NCBI RefSeq assembly: GCF_900107995.1
Contig: NZ_FNUM01000005.1
Location: 237,539 to 301,538, forward strand
Direction: 5' to 3'
Length of the DNA stretch: 64,000 bases
Source of the DNA: Alcanivorax sp. DSM 26293
GTDB lineage: Bacteria > Pseudomonadota > Gammaproteobacteria > Pseudomonadales > Alcanivoracaceae
Positions 17,665 through 26,998 of this stretch are shown in pieces (within the stretch, counting starts at the first letter, position 1; every line of letters begins with the position of its first letter). The position numbers and the translations under genes were made by a program. Under the pieces are notes generated by a model. That model was not told the origin of the DNA, did not search any database, and saw only the letters and a list, made by a program, of their open reading frames with translations.

Positions 17665-18245
17665 CCAAATACCAGTAGCCGGTTGTTGGCGGGCATTTCA
17701 TGGTCGGCCAGCAGGTGGCGTTGCTGGCGGGCGAACTGTTCTACCACCCACTCCTGATCGCGAATGCCGCGGTCACCGTCACCCTCTCGCAGCCTCTGGT
17801 CGAACTGGCGGTTGGAATCGCTGGTGAATTGGCCCTGGTAGTTGAACGGGCCGTAGACCAGGAATTTGCCGTCCTCGGTCAAATGCTCACAGCCCTTGCG
17901 GATACAGGCTTCCACCAGTGGCTTGGCCATGATGTGGAAGGTGTTGGCAGTAAACAGGTAATCGAAGTGGCCGGCTGGCCATTCGCCGGCAACGTCCAGC
18001 GCCAGCGGTGGCAGGGCCCGGTTGCCCGGATCACTCTGCCACTGCCGGATATAGGGCAGGTTGGCGGCCACATCGGAAGGCTGCCATTGCAGATGAGGCA
18101 GTTGCCCGGACAACCAGGCCGCATGCTGGCCGGTACCGGCACCAATTTCCAACAAGGTACCCGGCGCCTGGCAGTGCTGCTTCAGCACGGCCAGGATCGG
18201 CGTCTTGTTGTTTTCGCAGGCCTGGGAGTAGGGGCGTTCTGTCAT
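17661..18245 (-). CDS. DUF938-family SAM-dependent methyltransferase
   Basis: A 194-residue protein. SAM-binding motif I is LLEIGAGTGQHAAWLS, preceded by the DUF938-typical opening PYSQACENNKTPIL; the later motifs FTANTFHIM and FLVYGPFNYQGQFTSDSN are also family-specific. Substrate is unknown. The start shares one base with the stop of the upstream SDR gene, so both are in one operon. A cytoplasmic single-domain enzyme. Confidence 0.9.
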   Translation of the reverse strand: MTERPYSQACENNKTPILAVLKQHCQAPGTLLEIGAGTGQHAAWLSGQLPHLQWQPSDVAANLPYIRQWQSDPGNRALPPLALDVAGEWPAGHFDYLFTANTFHIMAKPLVEACIRKGCEHLTEDGKFLVYGPFNYQGQFTSDSNRQFDQRLREGDGDRGIRDQEWVVEQFARQQRHLLADHEMPANNRLLVFG

Positions 18246-19084
18246 TACTTCTTGTTCATGAACTTCTGGCCCATCACCATCAGACGCTGGTAGCTGGTAG
18301 GCAACAGCCGCTGCATGGTGTCGATCGCCAGGGCGTCAGAACCAATCAGTACCCGACGCTTGTTCTGGCGAACCCCCTTGAGGATGGTGCTGGCGGCTTC
18401 TTCCGGTGTGGTGCGGAACATCTTCTCGAAATCCGCTTTGGATTGCGCGGGATCGGATCCGGTGATGGCGGCCACATCATCGCTAATGCGAGCGGCCTTG
18501 GCGATGTTGGTCTTGATGCCGCCGGGATGAATGGACGTGGCGGAGACACCGCATTGTTCCATTTCCAGCTCCAGGCGCAGGGATTCGGTAAAACCGCGCA
18601 CGGCGAATTTTGCCGCATTGTAGGCAGACTGAGTGGGAATGCCGATCAGTCCAAACACGGAAGACACGTTGATGATGTGGCCTTCGCCTGCTTCCTTCAG
18701 GTAAGGCAGGAAGGCTTTGGTGCCGTAAACCACGCCCCAGAAGTTGATGTTCATCAACCACTCGAAGTCATCGTAGTTCATCTTCTCAACGGTGGCACCC
18801 AGGGCAACACCGGCATTGTTGAAGATCATGTTGGCATAGCCGAAATGGTTGACCACGTCATCGGCAAAATCATAAAACGCCTGACGGTCTGCCACGTCCA
18901 GTTTGCGGGTCATCAGGCGGTCTTCAGCCAGACCCAGCAGATCGGCGGTTTCTTTCAGGCCGGCTTCATTGATGTCAGACAGGGCCAGCTTGGCACCAGC
19001 GGACGCCAGTTCCTGAGCCAGAGCACGGCCAATGCCGGAGCCGGCACCGGTGATAACGGCAACTTTGTCTTTGAAATTCTTCAT
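18245..19084 (-). CDS. Short-chain dehydrogenase/reductase
   Basis: A 279-residue classical SDR. The nucleotide-binding TGAGSGIG is at residues 13-20, NNAGVAL near 90, and the catalytic set is Ser in INVSSVFG and Tyr/Lys in SAYNAAK. An Asp in the second strand (ALSDINE) suggests NAD(H) preference. The long C-terminus (LLPTSYQRLMVMGQKFMNKK) is like the SDRs found near lipid or wax-ester metabolism genes in Alcanivorax and Acinetobacter. Its substrate is not defined. It leads a two-gene operon with the DUF938 methyltransferase. Confidence 0.88.
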   Translation of the reverse strand: MKNFKDKVAVITGAGSGIGRALAQELASAGAKLALSDINEAGLKETADLLGLAEDRLMTRKLDVADRQAFYDFADDVVNHFGYANMIFNNAGVALGATVEKMNYDDFEWLMNINFWGVVYGTKAFLPYLKEAGEGHIINVSSVFGLIGIPTQSAYNAAKFAVRGFTESLRLELEMEQCGVSATSIHPGGIKTNIAKAARISDDVAAITGSDPAQSKADFEKMFRTTPEEAASTILKGVRQNKRRVLIGSDALAIDTMQRLLPTSYQRLMVMGQKFMNKK

Positions 19085-19117
19085 GATGACTCCTGTATCC
19101 GCTTAATTCAGTCGCAA

Positions 19118-19268
19118 GTTGCAAGTTCAAAGTTGAAATACGCAGGCGCTGACAGTGCCAACGGAAAATCCCTGATCTGCGCCGTTACACGGTTGCTGCG
19201 CGGGCAGGGCATGTCAGTTTCAAACAAGCTGGCTCGCGCCTTGAAACTTTCAACTTTGAACTCTCAAC
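19118..19268. repeat. Imperfect inverted repeat with GTTGAAA arms
   Basis: Arms 19118-19138 and 19248-19268 match as reverse complements in 19 of 21 positions (core GTTCAAAGTTGAAA). The ~109-base interior is GC-richer. It lies in the 318-base gap between the acyltransferase and the SDR gene, both on the minus strand; I see no gene in the rest of that gap. It is similar in design to the repeats at 30911-30985 and 41293-41377. Confidence 0.7.
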
Positions 19269-19402
19269 TCAATTCGGCGATCGAGTGTAGACACTTTGTC
19301 ACTGCAGAATGGGCCAATCTTGTCTAACAAGGAAGTATTACCGTGACGGTGGCGCCGCTGGCCAGCGGCGCTGAGGATAATCTGTGGCCGGGGAAGGCGG
19401 AG

Positions 19403-20143
19403 CTAGCCCGGTTGCGGGCAGGCTTCGCCAAGGGGGGCGGCAATGGCGGTATGGCTCTGGTGCATGAGCCGCACCAGCTCCGCCTCGCTGTGGCCCAACG
19501 GGGAAATGGCAGGGTGCAGCGTGATCTGGGCATGCTGACCGGGGCGCAACCGTGCGGTGCCCGGTGGCAGTATCTCGAAGGTCCCGGTGAGGGTGACCGG
19601 CAGCACCGGCAGTTGCAGGTCCTGGGCCATCTTGAAGGCGCCTTTCTTGAAGGGTTTGAGCTGGCCACTGCGGCTGCGGGTGCCTTCCGGAAAGAACAGC
19701 ACGCTGGCACCGTTGGCCAGTCGGGTGCGGGCCTGGTTGAGGCTGGCAATGGCGGCCTGGGTATCGGACCGGTTGATAAAAATATGGCCGAGTTTGTCGC
19801 AGCAGATGCCAATCACTGGCATCTGCCGCAACTCATGTTTCATGACCCAGCGAAAATCCACTCCCAGATAACCGTACAGCACGAAAATGTCGAACTGACT
19901 GAGATGGTTGGCAACGATCACATAGCTCTGCCCCGGGCGCAGATTCTCGCGACCATGCACATCCACGCGCACACCGCTATAGAGCAGACAGAGTTTTGCC
20001 CATGGCACAGCGGTAAGACGGGCTACCCGATCCGCGGGCAGGAAGGGCACCAGTAACAGGCACAGTGCCCCCAGTACCAGAGTCGTGGCTGCCATTAGCG
20101 GAACAAAGACAAGCCAGCTATAGAGGAAGAAAAACAGCCGCAT
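19403..20143 (-). CDS. 1-acyl-sn-glycerol-3-phosphate acyltransferase (PlsC family)
   Basis: A 246-residue membrane-associated acyltransferase with one strong N-terminal membrane segment (about residues 5-33). The catalytic NHLSQFD (HX4D) is near residue 79, and FPEGTRSRSGQLKPFKKGAF carries the substrate-binding EGTR block. The reaction acylates lysophosphatidic acid to phosphatidic acid at the inner membrane. The Ala/Pro-rich C-terminal tail is unremarkable. Monocistronic or with the START gene upstream (75-base gap). Confidence 0.9.
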   Translation of the reverse strand: MRLFFFLYSWLVFVPLMAATTLVLGALCLLLVPFLPADRVARLTAVPWAKLCLLYSGVRVDVHGRENLRPGQSYVIVANHLSQFDIFVLYGYLGVDFRWVMKHELRQMPVIGICCDKLGHIFINRSDTQAAIASLNQARTRLANGASVLFFPEGTRSRSGQLKPFKKGAFKMAQDLQLPVLPVTLTGTFEILPPGTARLRPGQHAQITLHPAISPLGHSEAELVRLMHQSHTAIAAPLGEACPQPG

Positions 20144-20218
20144 GGATCGAGCTCTCCGTACCTGTTCAGGTTTTTCCTTATGGTAATGGAGAGCTGGCCG
20201 AATATGACAGATGGATAA

Positions 20219-20944
20219 TTACTTTGTTACGTTTTCATTATTTGCGCTACCCATTGCTGCCGAGGGGCGGCCAGGGCCACGAAGATCCAGATAATCATAA
20301 TAATGATTCTGGTATTCCGGCTTGCTAACGATGCGGCGCAATCGTTCCAGGGTGAAGTAGGGTGCGTCACGGAGCAGGATATTGGCGATCCAGGCGGGAA
20401 TGTAGCCGCCGGGATCCAGAATCAGCTCGTAGGTCATTTCCACTCTTTGATTGCCCAGGCGCACAAAGCCCAGCTTGCCGGTCATTTCCGGGAAGCGGAT
20501 ATATTCATTATTGGGCGGCAGGGCGTCCGGCCGGTTGATCAGGTCCACCATCACCGATTCTTCGTCTTCGGTCAGGGTCTGCGTGACCTTGGCACGCAAA
20601 ACGGCTTCCCGGTCGGCCAGTGGCCAGGGAAGCTGGGTGGTAAAACGCAGCGAGCGATCAAGCGGGCTGACCCGGTTGAATTCTTCCGCACTGTCCACAA
20701 AGTGCAGCCACTTGGGGTAGGACGGGTAATCATTGAGCAAGGCGACCAGTGAGTATTCGTCGGACAGCGTAAAACGGGTGACGCCGCGGAATGTCTTGAG
20801 ACGGGATTCGTCCCGGTGCTTCATGTAGACCTGGATATCATTCCGGTCGCTAACCAGCTTCCAGTCCTCCAGATCATTACTGAGGGCAGTCTGGCTGAAA
20901 GAGGCAACAATGAGTGCCACAAAGAGAGCGATGAGTCTGTCCAT
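20219..20944 (-). CDS. Exported START-domain lipid-binding protein
   Basis: A 241-residue protein with a signal peptide (MDRLIALFVALIVASFSQTALS). The mature part is a START-like domain (about 25-220): DWKLVSDRNDIQVYMKH at the start, LPWPLADREAVLRAKV in the middle and DPGGYIPAWIANILLRDAPYFTLERLRRIV in the C-terminal helix (quoted in parts). Such bacterial periplasmic START proteins may bind a phospholipid or other hydrophobic ligand. It precedes the acyltransferase gene on the same strand, a context consistent with lipid handling. Confidence 0.86.
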   Translation of the reverse strand: MDRLIALFVALIVASFSQTALSNDLEDWKLVSDRNDIQVYMKHRDESRLKTFRGVTRFTLSDEYSLVALLNDYPSYPKWLHFVDSAEEFNRVSPLDRSLRFTTQLPWPLADREAVLRAKVTQTLTEDEESVMVDLINRPDALPPNNEYIRFPEMTGKLGFVRLGNQRVEMTYELILDPGGYIPAWIANILLRDAPYFTLERLRRIVSKPEYQNHYYDYLDLRGPGRPSAAMGSANNENVTK

Positions 20945-21211
20945 GGAAAAACCGGATCCTTGCGTGCCTGTTATTGGAATTTAGGAGCCTCTGAATAACT
21001 CCTTGAACGCGGCGGCATTATGCCATTATTGCGATCCCGCTGAACATATTTTGACCGTTGGCGGATTGCTCTGCTGTCCGCTTCGGATGATCGGTTGTCA
21101 TTCGATGCTTCGATGGCAGGCAATTTTATGCGGTTTTGCTAGACTTGCCTGCCGCAGGTCGGCGGTCTCTGGCCGACGACACGATAATTCGGTTTTTCTG
21201 GCCAACTACCT

Positions 21212-22507
21212 ATGCGTAAACGTGCATTTCACCTTTTTGTTGGGGCCATGTTGGTGGCGGGATACTTTGCCGCTTCCCCCTCCCACCTTTGGGAACCGGT
21301 TCCCGCCATGATTGAAGAGCCACAGGCCAAGGTGCCGGATAACGGTGAATGGCGAAGTGCTTTCGTCTCCGATGGCGACACTCCGTTGGTGCATGCCGCA
21401 TCCATGGTGGAGTTGCCGAATGGCTCGGTGAGGACATTCTGGTTTGCTGGCAGCCGTGAGGGCGCGGCGGATGTGGCCATTCATTCTTCGGTGTTCGATC
21501 CGCAGTCCGGTACCTGGTCCAATGAAGAGCCGGTGATTACCCGGCAACAGATTGCAGAAGGCTGGGGCCGCCATGTGCGAAAGCTCGGTAATGTGGTGCC
21601 TGTGCTGGATGATGATGGTCGGATGCGCCTGTTTGTGGTGGCGGTCAGTTTTGGTGGCTGGGCAGGCAGTCGTGTGGTGGTGATGGAGTCCTTTGACCAG
21701 GGTAAAAACTGGCGCTTCGACGGTGTCCTGGTCACCACGCCCTTCCTGAATATCAGTACTCTGGTTAAAACCGCCCCTATTCGTTACAGCGATGGCACTA
21801 TCGGCCTGCCGGTCTATCATGAAATGGCCGGTAAATTCGGTGAAATACTGCGGCTGGACAAGGACAACCAGATTCTCGGCAAGGCCCGTATTGGTCATGG
21901 ACGCAAGGCGATCCAGCCCTTGGTGCTGGTAGACAGCCCCTCCCATGCGGTGGCTTTCCTGCGTAATGAAAACGAGCCCAACAACGGCTTTCTCTATCAA
22001 TCAGAAAGCCACGACGGGGGCTGGCAGTGGGACGAGCTGGCGTACTCTTCCCTGGAAAACCCCAGTGCGGCCTTGAGTGGTCTCGCCATGGCAGAAGGTC
22101 ACTGGCTGATCGCTGCCAACTGTAACCGCATTGAACGGGATGATCTGTGCATCCGCGAAACCCGTGATGGGGGGCGTAGCTGGCAGGAACGCTGGACCTT
22201 TCACGATCGGGAGCGCTGGCGCGGGGAGGAAATGACCGAGCAGCAATTCTCTACCCTGATCCATCCGGAGTTGAACAGTGATGTGCCGCCGGAAGATCCC
22301 TCCCGGCTTCTGGATCGGGCTCGCCACAACAAGTGTGATGGTCGTCTCGGCTGCGAATTCCAGTACGACTACCCCTACATGATTCGGACCCGCAGCGGCG
22401 ATCTGCACATGGTGTACACCTGGAACAAAACCGCCATCCGCCACCTTTGGCTGAAAGCGGATTCCGCGGCCCCAAACAGCAACGAGGAGCAGAATAATGA
22501 CGCTTGA
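21212..22507 (+). CDS. Sialidase-like BNR-repeat protein, secreted or membrane-anchored
   Basis: A 431-residue protein with an N-terminal hydrophobic segment (about 6-22) acting as signal or anchor. It has a six-bladed sialidase-type fold with at least three Asp-boxes: SFDQGKNW, SHDGGWQW and TRDGGRSW. The early FWFAGSREGAADV resembles the arginine/aspartate end of the sialidase site, but a full arginine triad is not certain. The stop overlaps the start of the membrane-protein gene by 11 bases, so the two are translationally coupled and probably act together. A true sialidase activity is unproven; a glycan-binding or polysaccharide role is as likely. Confidence 0.82.
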   Translation: MRKRAFHLFVGAMLVAGYFAASPSHLWEPVPAMIEEPQAKVPDNGEWRSAFVSDGDTPLVHAASMVELPNGSVRTFWFAGSREGAADVAIHSSVFDPQSGTWSNEEPVITRQQIAEGWGRHVRKLGNVVPVLDDDGRMRLFVVAVSFGGWAGSRVVVMESFDQGKNWRFDGVLVTTPFLNISTLVKTAPIRYSDGTIGLPVYHEMAGKFGEILRLDKDNQILGKARIGHGRKAIQPLVLVDSPSHAVAFLRNENEPNNGFLYQSESHDGGWQWDELAYSSLENPSAALSGLAMAEGHWLIAANCNRIERDDLCIRETRDGGRSWQERWTFHDRERWRGEEMTEQQFSTLIHPELNSDVPPEDPSRLLDRARHNKCDGRLGCEFQYDYPYMIRTRSGDLHMVYTWNKTAIRHLWLKADSAAPNSNEEQNNDA

Positions 22508-23144
22508 TATTCTGGTCTGCGCCCTGGTGCTGGTGGCAGTACAGTTGCGCATCAGTGCCTCGCTGCTCTCCGTGCGCGGGCGGATAATACTGTCTGTGCT
22601 GGTGTTCGTTTGGGCGGTGTTGCCATTTCCCTGGGGGTTGGCCCCCTGGGCGAACAGTTATATTGCCGGCTTCAGCATTTCCTCAGGCCTGCTGGCGGTG
22701 CTGGCCATTCAGCATCGCATTGTCGGCCACTACTGGCTGCCCCTGAAACAGTTGCGCGGAGCCTGCATGATGCTGGTGTTGATGGCGCTGTGGTTCTACC
22801 CGATGAGCATGGGGTCCAGTTATACGGACCCGTACGCCCTGGGCTTCGGCAATTTCCAGTTCAGTACCGCGCTGTTGTTACTGGGGTTGCTGGCCTGGGT
22901 GTTGCGCGCCTATGCCACCTGTCTGATTCTGGTGTCCGCGCAATTGGCATTCGGTGCGGATCTACTGGTCAGTGACAATCTCTGGGACTATCTGATTGAT
23001 CCCTGGCTGGTACTTTGGGCAGCGGGCTGGTTGATCCGTGATCGACTGTTGCAGGCGCGGGCCATGCCCGCGCCCGAAACTCCGGCAGCAAGCAGTCAGT
23101 CTTCGTCCGCCGCCAAGGCTGACGAGCTGTCCGCCGGCCAGTAA
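22497..23144 (+). CDS. Polytopic membrane protein paired with the sialidase-like protein
   Basis: A 215-residue protein with about six hydrophobic segments (for example ILSVLVFVWAVLPF, MMLVLMALWFY, ALLLLGLLAWVL) and a Ser/Ala-rich hydrophilic C-terminus. No named family is recognised. Its start lies within the last codons of the upstream gene. The C-terminal ~16 codons overlap the end of the convergent symporter gene by 49 bases. The tight coupling suggests it anchors or assists the sialidase-like protein. Confidence 0.75.
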   Translation: MTLDILVCALVLVAVQLRISASLLSVRGRIILSVLVFVWAVLPFPWGLAPWANSYIAGFSISSGLLAVLAIQHRIVGHYWLPLKQLRGACMMLVLMALWFYPMSMGSSYTDPYALGFGNFQFSTALLLLGLLAWVLRAYATCLILVSAQLAFGADLLVSDNLWDYLIDPWLVLWAAGWLIRDRLLQARAMPAPETPAASSQSSSAAKADELSAGQ

Positions 23145-24640
23145 CTGGCGGACAGATATCCCACCGCAAACATCAGCAGATTACCAATCAGGCCGGTGTA
23201 GTAGAGATCGAAAGGGGCGCTCAGTGCTTCCGGCAGCAGCCCCTTGTTGGTCAGGATCGTCCAGCCAGTGAATAGCAGGGTGCAGATGATGCCGCACCAG
23301 GCTGCCCGGGCATCCCCCCGGCGGCTGAAGAACCCCAGCAAGTACAATCCCAGCATGCCCCCGCCCAGCAACGACACCAGAATGGTGGACGTGTCCTGCA
23401 GCGTTTTGGTGTCTGCCTCATTCAGCCACAGGGCTCCGGCAATCATCAGGCCGGTAACGGCCACCGCGATGCCCCAGGCCACTTTCAGATAGTGGCGGTC
23501 ATCCTGGCCGGGGTGAAAATGGCGACGGTAGAGATCCACCACGCTCACGGTCGTCACCGAATTGATGCTGGAATCCAGCGAACTCATGGCCGCCGCCAGG
23601 GCCGCAGCAATTACCAGGCCCGCTACGCCGGCGGGCAGGTAGTTAGTGATGAAATAGGGCATCAAGGTTTCAGCGCGAGCTTCGCCACTGAGAATGGCGC
23701 CGGCCTGGACATCCGGATAGACCTGAAAAAACACCCACAGGGCCGTGCCCAGAAACATGTAGAAGGCCCAGATGGGCAGCGCGGTGAACAGGTACACCCA
23801 CAGCCCCTTGCGGGCTTCCGCGGTAGACTGGGAGGCACAATACCGCTGTACGGTATTCTGGTTGCTGGAGTATTCGGTGAGCCAGTTTGTCAGGCCGATC
23901 AGCAACATCATGGTGGCGGTTTTTTCGCTCAGCGATAGTGACCAGGAGGTCTCGCCGGGAGCGCCGTCCTCCCAGGGGGCAAGGGCAAATTTTCCGGCCT
24001 TGCCTGCCTGATCAAAAATTTGCCCGAGCCCGCCGGGCAGGGCCTCCAGTACCACCCACAGGCAGAGCAGCCCGCCCAGCAACAACACCACGGTCTGCAG
24101 CACATCGGTCCAGATCACCGCATCAATGCCACCAATTACCGTATACAGGCCCACAAAAAGCCCGCCGAGGACGATGGCCGTGGCAGGGGACAGGTCGGTG
24201 ACCTGCTGGATCAGCAGGGACAGCAGCCACAGGATCATCGCCAGGCGCACTATCTGGGCGACGATGAAGGCAACGGCTCCGTAGACACGGATGGAGGGGC
24301 CGTAGCGTTGTTCCAGAAATTCATAGGCGCTGGTCATATTGCCGCGTCGAAAATACGGCAGGAAAACAAACGCCGCCACCAGCATGGCCGGCAACAGGGC
24401 CAGGTTGGGCAGGTAGCGAAGCCAGTCGGTCTTGAACGCGTCGGCCGGGTAGGCCAGGAAGGTGATGGAGCTGATGGAGGTGCCTACCAGAGACAACCCG
24501 ATGACCCAGCCGCGAAAGCGGCGGCCACCCACAAAGTATTCCTCGGTACTGGTGTTGCGTCGGGAAAAGTAGATGCCGATGCCCAGCACCACACACAGGT
24601 AGCCCGCCAGGACCACCCAGTCAGCCGTTGCCAATGTCAT
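23096..24640 (-). CDS. Sodium:solute symporter (SSS family)
   Basis: A 514-residue integral membrane protein with about 13 hydrophobic segments. SSS-family marks: GRRFRGWVIGLSLVGTSISS near the N-terminus, GGIDAVIWTDVLQTVVLL in the middle, and AAAMSSLDSSINSVTTV, the Na+-binding region. The subclass resembles the SLC5-like solute transporters of marine bacteria that often sit beside sialic-acid or sugar genes. Here it converges with the sialidase-like pair, so a sialic-acid or sugar substrate is possible but not shown. Preceded by the cold-shock fusion gene, 72 bases away. Confidence 0.88.
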   Translation of the reverse strand: MTLATADWVVLAGYLCVVLGIGIYFSRRNTSTEEYFVGGRRFRGWVIGLSLVGTSISSITFLAYPADAFKTDWLRYLPNLALLPAMLVAAFVFLPYFRRGNMTSAYEFLEQRYGPSIRVYGAVAFIVAQIVRLAMILWLLSLLIQQVTDLSPATAIVLGGLFVGLYTVIGGIDAVIWTDVLQTVVLLLGGLLCLWVVLEALPGGLGQIFDQAGKAGKFALAPWEDGAPGETSWSLSLSEKTATMMLLIGLTNWLTEYSSNQNTVQRYCASQSTAEARKGLWVYLFTALPIWAFYMFLGTALWVFFQVYPDVQAGAILSGEARAETLMPYFITNYLPAGVAGLVIAAALAAAMSSLDSSINSVTTVSVVDLYRRHFHPGQDDRHYLKVAWGIAVAVTGLMIAGALWLNEADTKTLQDTSTILVSLLGGGMLGLYLLGFFSRRGDARAAWCGIICTLLFTGWTILTNKGLLPEALSAPFDLYYTGLIGNLLMFAVGYLSASYWPADSSSALAADED

Positions 24641-24712
24641 TATTGTTCTCTCGATACAGGCAACCGGCGACCGGCAGCGCGCCTGCTGGCGTGTTGCCGG
24701 TCGCGAGCAGCG

Positions 24713-25312
24713 TTATTGTTCGATGTAGACGTTATCGGCCTGTTCGCCGCGGTCGGACATGCGGGTGTCAAAGCTGACCCGGGTGCCGGTGCGCAGGCTG
24801 CGACGACCACCGTTCTGTACCGCCTTGAAATGTACGAACAGTTCTTCGCCACTATCGGTGAGGATGAAGCCGAAGCCCTTGTTGGGGTTGAACCACTTCA
24901 CTTCGCCACGCTGCTGGCCATTCCCGCCCACCAGCGGCAGTTTGGACGGTACCAGTTTGCCCAGTGGCAACAGCGGCAGCAGGTAGACCAGCACCGGCAG
25001 CCACAGCCACCATTGATCCGCAAAGACCACACTGCCATGGCTGGCCACCAGGCCGGCCAGATAGAAGAACACCGCCACGTGCAGAGGCAGGCGTTGTCCG
25101 CCACCCAGCAGACAAACCAGATTTACCACCGCCGCCAGCAGCAGGCCCAGGCCGGTTTGCTGACTGTGGATATTGGAGATTTTCACCACGGCAAGATTCT
25201 CGTGGAGGGTGACCAGTGCCATTTCCGGAGCAAAAAGCAGCCAGGCGCCGGGAATGGCCAGTAACAGGGCTGCAACCACATAAAAAACGGTCAGGGGTTT
25301 AGAGACATTCAT
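24713..25312 (-). CDS. Membrane-anchored cold-shock-domain protein
   Basis: A 199-residue fusion. Residues 1-120 hold four hydrophobic segments (about 6-28, 52-70, 76-93, 100-118); residues 134-199 form a cold-shock domain starting GEVKWFNPNKGFGFI, with RNP1 KGFGFI (145-150) and RNP2 LFVHF (158-162). Cold-shock domains bind single-stranded nucleic acid; the tethering would place this at the inner face of the membrane. ATG 25312 starts the first membrane segment; the longer frame to 25501 is not conserved-looking. The membrane half is not a family I can name. Confidence 0.85.
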   Translation of the reverse strand: MNVSKPLTVFYVVAALLLAIPGAWLLFAPEMALVTLHENLAVVKISNIHSQQTGLGLLLAAVVNLVCLLGGGQRLPLHVAVFFYLAGLVASHGSVVFADQWWLWLPVLVYLLPLLPLGKLVPSKLPLVGGNGQQRGEVKWFNPNKGFGFILTDSGEELFVHFKAVQNGGRRSLRTGTRVSFDTRMSDRGEQADNVYIEQ

Positions 25313-25554
25313 GAAATTGACGTTACCTTGTTGAGCGATGAGTGATAAAAGTAGCTGATTCTGGCCAAAACGCCGCTGTTCCGCGGAGAATATGCGGTCA
25401 CAATGGGTGGCGCCGGCCTGAAACAGTCTCTGTAAACCGCCGGGAAACGAGGCGGTATTGCACGGTGTCACTGTTTGCGACGGGATCCCAGCCGTCGACA
25501 CAGGTTATTGAACCGTACAATTTGCGCATTGTACCCAAGCCGGCGACGAAACTC

Positions 25555-26622
25555 ATGCGGCATTCTGGAGAGGCTGTGTCTGTATACCCCTTCCTAGGCA
25601 AGGATTTTTTCGATGCCCTGCAGGGCTGTGGGGCCGTTGCCCCGAAAACCGGCTGGCAACCCTGCCACCTGGAGACAGAGCAGGGCTGGATGCCTCTCTA
25701 TCTGCGCAGCCATTCCCGGGGCGAGTATGTATTCGATTACAGCTGGGCGGAGGCCTATCACCGCCATGGCCTGGATTACTATCCGAAACTGGTCACCTCG
25801 ATTCCTTTTACGCCGGTTACCGGGCCCCGTTGGCGTGGTGATCTGTCTGCAGCGTCGCTCTGGTCCGGGGTAAAGGACAGGATGGCTGAACATCAGGCCA
25901 GCGGCTGGCACCTGCTGTTTCCCGATGCCGCTGCGCGGGAACAGTTGCAGGAACTGCCATTGGTATCCCGGCAGGCCTGCCATTTTCGCTGGCTGAACCG
26001 GGACTACCGGGACTTTGAGGATTTTCTTGGCCAGTTCCAGTCCCGCAAACGCAAGAATCTGCGCAAGGAGCGGCGACGCGTCCAGGAGCAGGGGCTGACC
26101 ATTACCCGTCATCATGGTGACCGGATCAGCGCCAGCGATTGGGCGTTCTTCTACCAGTGCTATGCCAGCACTTACCTGAAGCGAGGCCAGTTGCCCTACC
26201 TGAACGAGGCCTTCTTTTCGGCTGTGGGCGAGCGGTTGTCGGAACAACTGATGCTGGTACTGGCACGGGACGGAGAGCGTCCCGTGGCGGCCGCATTATA
26301 TTTTTTCGATGCAGAGTGTCTGTACGGACGGTACTGGGGGTGTCTGGAAGAGCGGGATGCCCTGCATTTCGAGCTGTGTTACTACCAGGGCATCGAGTTT
26401 GCCATTGAGCAGCAGTTGGCGGCGTTTGATCCGGGAGTCCAGGGGGAGCACAAGATTCTCCGTGGCTTCGAGCCGGTGATTACCTGGTCCATGCACCATT
26501 TGCGTGAGCCGGCTTTTCACCGCGCCATTGCGGATTTTTGCCGGGAAGAGGCGGTGCACGTGCAGCGTTACCGGGAAGAGGCCATGACGCTGTTGCCGTT
26601 CAGAAAAGGGGGCGGAGACTAG
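25555..26622 (+). CDS. FemAB/GNAT-like acyltransferase (DUF482 family)
   Basis: At least 355 residues. DUF482 (peptidogalycan biosynthesis-like) features are clear: YPFLGKDFFDALQGCG near the start, WMPLYLRSHSRGEYVFDYSW, TPVTGPRW, QSRKRKNLRKERR, and the C-terminal GEHKILRGFEPVITWSMH. The protein has the double-GNAT fold of aminoacyl-type transferases. ATG 25555 is the safest start, but homologous proteins usually begin some 10 residues earlier, and the frame is open upstream (TTG 25522, NLRIVPK), so the N-terminus is uncertain. Substrate unknown; a single-gene unit divergent from the cold-shock fusion. Confidence 0.82.
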   Translation: MRHSGEAVSVYPFLGKDFFDALQGCGAVAPKTGWQPCHLETEQGWMPLYLRSHSRGEYVFDYSWAEAYHRHGLDYYPKLVTSIPFTPVTGPRWRGDLSAASLWSGVKDRMAEHQASGWHLLFPDAAAREQLQELPLVSRQACHFRWLNRDYRDFEDFLGQFQSRKRKNLRKERRRVQEQGLTITRHHGDRISASDWAFFYQCYASTYLKRGQLPYLNEAFFSAVGERLSEQLMLVLARDGERPVAAALYFFDAECLYGRYWGCLEERDALHFELCYYQGIEFAIEQQLAAFDPGVQGEHKILRGFEPVITWSMHHLREPAFHRAIADFCREEAVHVQRYREEAMTLLPFRKGGGD

Positions 26623-26998
26623 CTACAAGCTACGCTTGTTGGGTAGGCAAAGGTTGGAAAATTCCCGGAATATTGGCGCTTCGACGAAGTCGCTGTGGGA
26701 ACGGAGCGTAGCGAAGTAACGCACGTTGTTCCGTGCGGCCCGAAGGGTGAGCGAAGGGAATAACCCCGCTTGAGCCGCGAACCGCGCTTGCGCGGAAATC
26801 GGTCGCAGGGAGATCAGGAATGCCAGCGTTCGACAGGTCTATCCAAATCCCCCCCTGATGCCATCTCCCATTCGCCATGCGAGCATGGGCTCCAACGGGG
26901 TTGGTGGGTGGCATGGAAGGAATCGCGCCGCCAGCGACGCACCAGCGGCAAGCTGAATACCTTGCCGGAATTCCCGATCTTCGGTTTCGTATTTGGTG
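26623..26998. repeat. Intergenic region with mosaic repeat, copy B
   Basis: A 376-base gap between convergent genes with no convincing gene. From 26680 to 26850 it holds blocks shared with copies A and C: GGAACGGAGCGTAGCG and GTAACGC (26697-26725), GGCCCGAAGGGTGAGCG (26738-26754), then TTGAGCCGCGAACCGCG through GACAGGTC (26771-26840). Confidence 0.8.

Noticed and set aside
25342..25554. N-terminal extension of the FemAB-like protein from the first in-frame start
   Set aside because: The first ~60 residues are unconserved-looking and overlap the promoter region of the divergent cold-shock gene; only about 10 residues upstream of 25555 are plausible.
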